DNA from: an uncultured Acinetobacter sp.
Lineage (GTDB): Bacteria > Cyanobacteriota > Vampirovibrionia > Gastranaerophilales > Gastranaerophilaceae
DNA: 6,265 nucleotides
Assembly: GCA_946623365.1 (NCBI GenBank)
Contig: CAMORE010000112.1
Span: 1 to 6,265, forward strand
Direction of reading: 5' to 3'
Shown here: one piece after another, positions 6,112 to 6,265 of the stretch
Numbering within the stretch: the stretch's first letter is position 1
Layout of the letters: each line of letters begins with the position of its first letter
Notes under the pieces: model-generated
Told to the model about the DNA's origin: nothing
The model's input: the letters and a program-made list of their open reading frames with translations, nothing else
The model's database searches: none
Position numbers and translations under genes: made by a program

Positions 6112-6124
6112 GTTAACGGTTAAT
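6112..6124 (+). repeat. Tandem GTTAAY half-sites
   Basis: GTTAAC (6112-6117) and GTTAAT (6119-6124) occur in direct orientation one base apart, just after the predicted transcription start. The same hexamer recurs in the palindrome at 6188-6202, so they may be binding half-sites. The hexamer is AT-rich and chance recurrence is possible. Confidence 0.25.
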
Positions 6125-6187
6125 ATTTTTACACCCTTGCCTATTTCTCACACTACTATACGAGATAAATTTAGATTAAATAAAAAT

Positions 6188-6202
6188 AGTTAATAATTAA
6201 CT
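6188..6202. repeat. Perfect 15-bp palindrome, operator-like
   Basis: AGTTAAT (6188-6194) and ATTAACT (6196-6202) are exact inverted copies around a single A. A one-base loop cannot fold well as RNA, so a dimeric DNA-binding protein is the likelier reader if the site is functional. It lies about 80 nt downstream of the predicted start near 6107. AT-rich DNA produces such dyads by chance more often than average DNA. Confidence 0.4.
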
Positions 6203-6236
6203 GGATTGCTTGGAGTTTCCGACTTCACAATTGTAC

Positions 6237-6265
6237 ATGTCTAATAATAAGTTAGATAAATGCAA
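6237..6265 (+). CDS. Possible start of a gene cut by the window edge
   Basis: From the ATG at 6237 the frame is open to the window end and encodes MSNNKLDKC plus two bases of the next codon. The other two plus frames meet stops between 6240 and 6255. A TTG at 6231 is an alternative start in the same frame. No Shine-Dalgarno lies at the right distance; a GGAG at 6212-6215 is 21 nt away. Too little is present to name a product, and this may equally be part of an untranslated leader. Confidence 0.25.

Noticed and set aside
6066..6265. Start of a 16S rRNA gene or a tRNA in the right-hand tail
   Set aside because: No AGAGTTTGATC-type 16S start, no tRNA cloverleaf and no TTC-A-A T-loop pattern could be found; an rRNA leader remains possible only beyond the window.
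1..6265. CRISPR array, insertion sequence, toxin-antitoxin pair or phage segment
   Set aside because: No spaced direct repeats, transposase or integrase motifs, or small paired ORFs were seen; the coding content is housekeeping and densely packed.

Overview
This AT-rich window is a compact stretch of bacterial chromosome made almost entirely of housekeeping genes. There is no sign of a phage, transposon, CRISPR array, tRNA or rRNA inside it. The protein style suggests a host-associated relative of Cyanobacteria, the Gastranaerophilales/Melainabacteria (Vampirovibrionia): low GC, Asn/Lys/Ile-rich proteins, and a hypothetical protein whose N-terminus carries an 'SFQARN' segment of the kind I associate with that group. 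This assignment is inference and needs a database search.

Layout. Two genes lie on the minus strand at the left: a predicted transglutaminase-like Cys-His-Asp protein (4-657) and tsaD (818-1858), which makes t6A37 in tRNA. A 74-bp divergent region (1859-1932) separates tsaD from a plus-strand run of five closely packed genes: obg (1933-3234), tadA (3282-3710), a DUF2400/TIGR02757 protein (3707-4465), a membrane-anchored TPR protein (4479-5186) and the prephenate dehydratase gene pheA (5199-6065). Gaps between these five are 47 nt, a 4-nt overlap, 13 nt and 12 nt, which is the layout of an operon. The last 200 nt (6066-6265) hold no complete gene. They contain an AT-rich inverted repeat just after pheA, a good sigma70-type promoter candidate, a 15-bp palindrome with further GTTAAY half-sites, and perhaps the first codons of a gene that continues past the window.

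How the genes relate. TsaD and TadA both modify tRNA near the anticodon (position 37 and position 34), and Obg is a ribosome-assembly GTPase, so the centre of the window is a translation-quality block. PheA makes phenylpyruvate for phenylalanine synthesis, with a C-terminal ACT domain for feedback. The DUF2400 and TPR proteins have no assigned role; their only functional clue is co-transcription with these genes.

I did not find a convincing new biological system. The least explained items are the transglutaminase-like protein, the DUF2400 and TPR genes inside the operon, and the structured non-coding tail.
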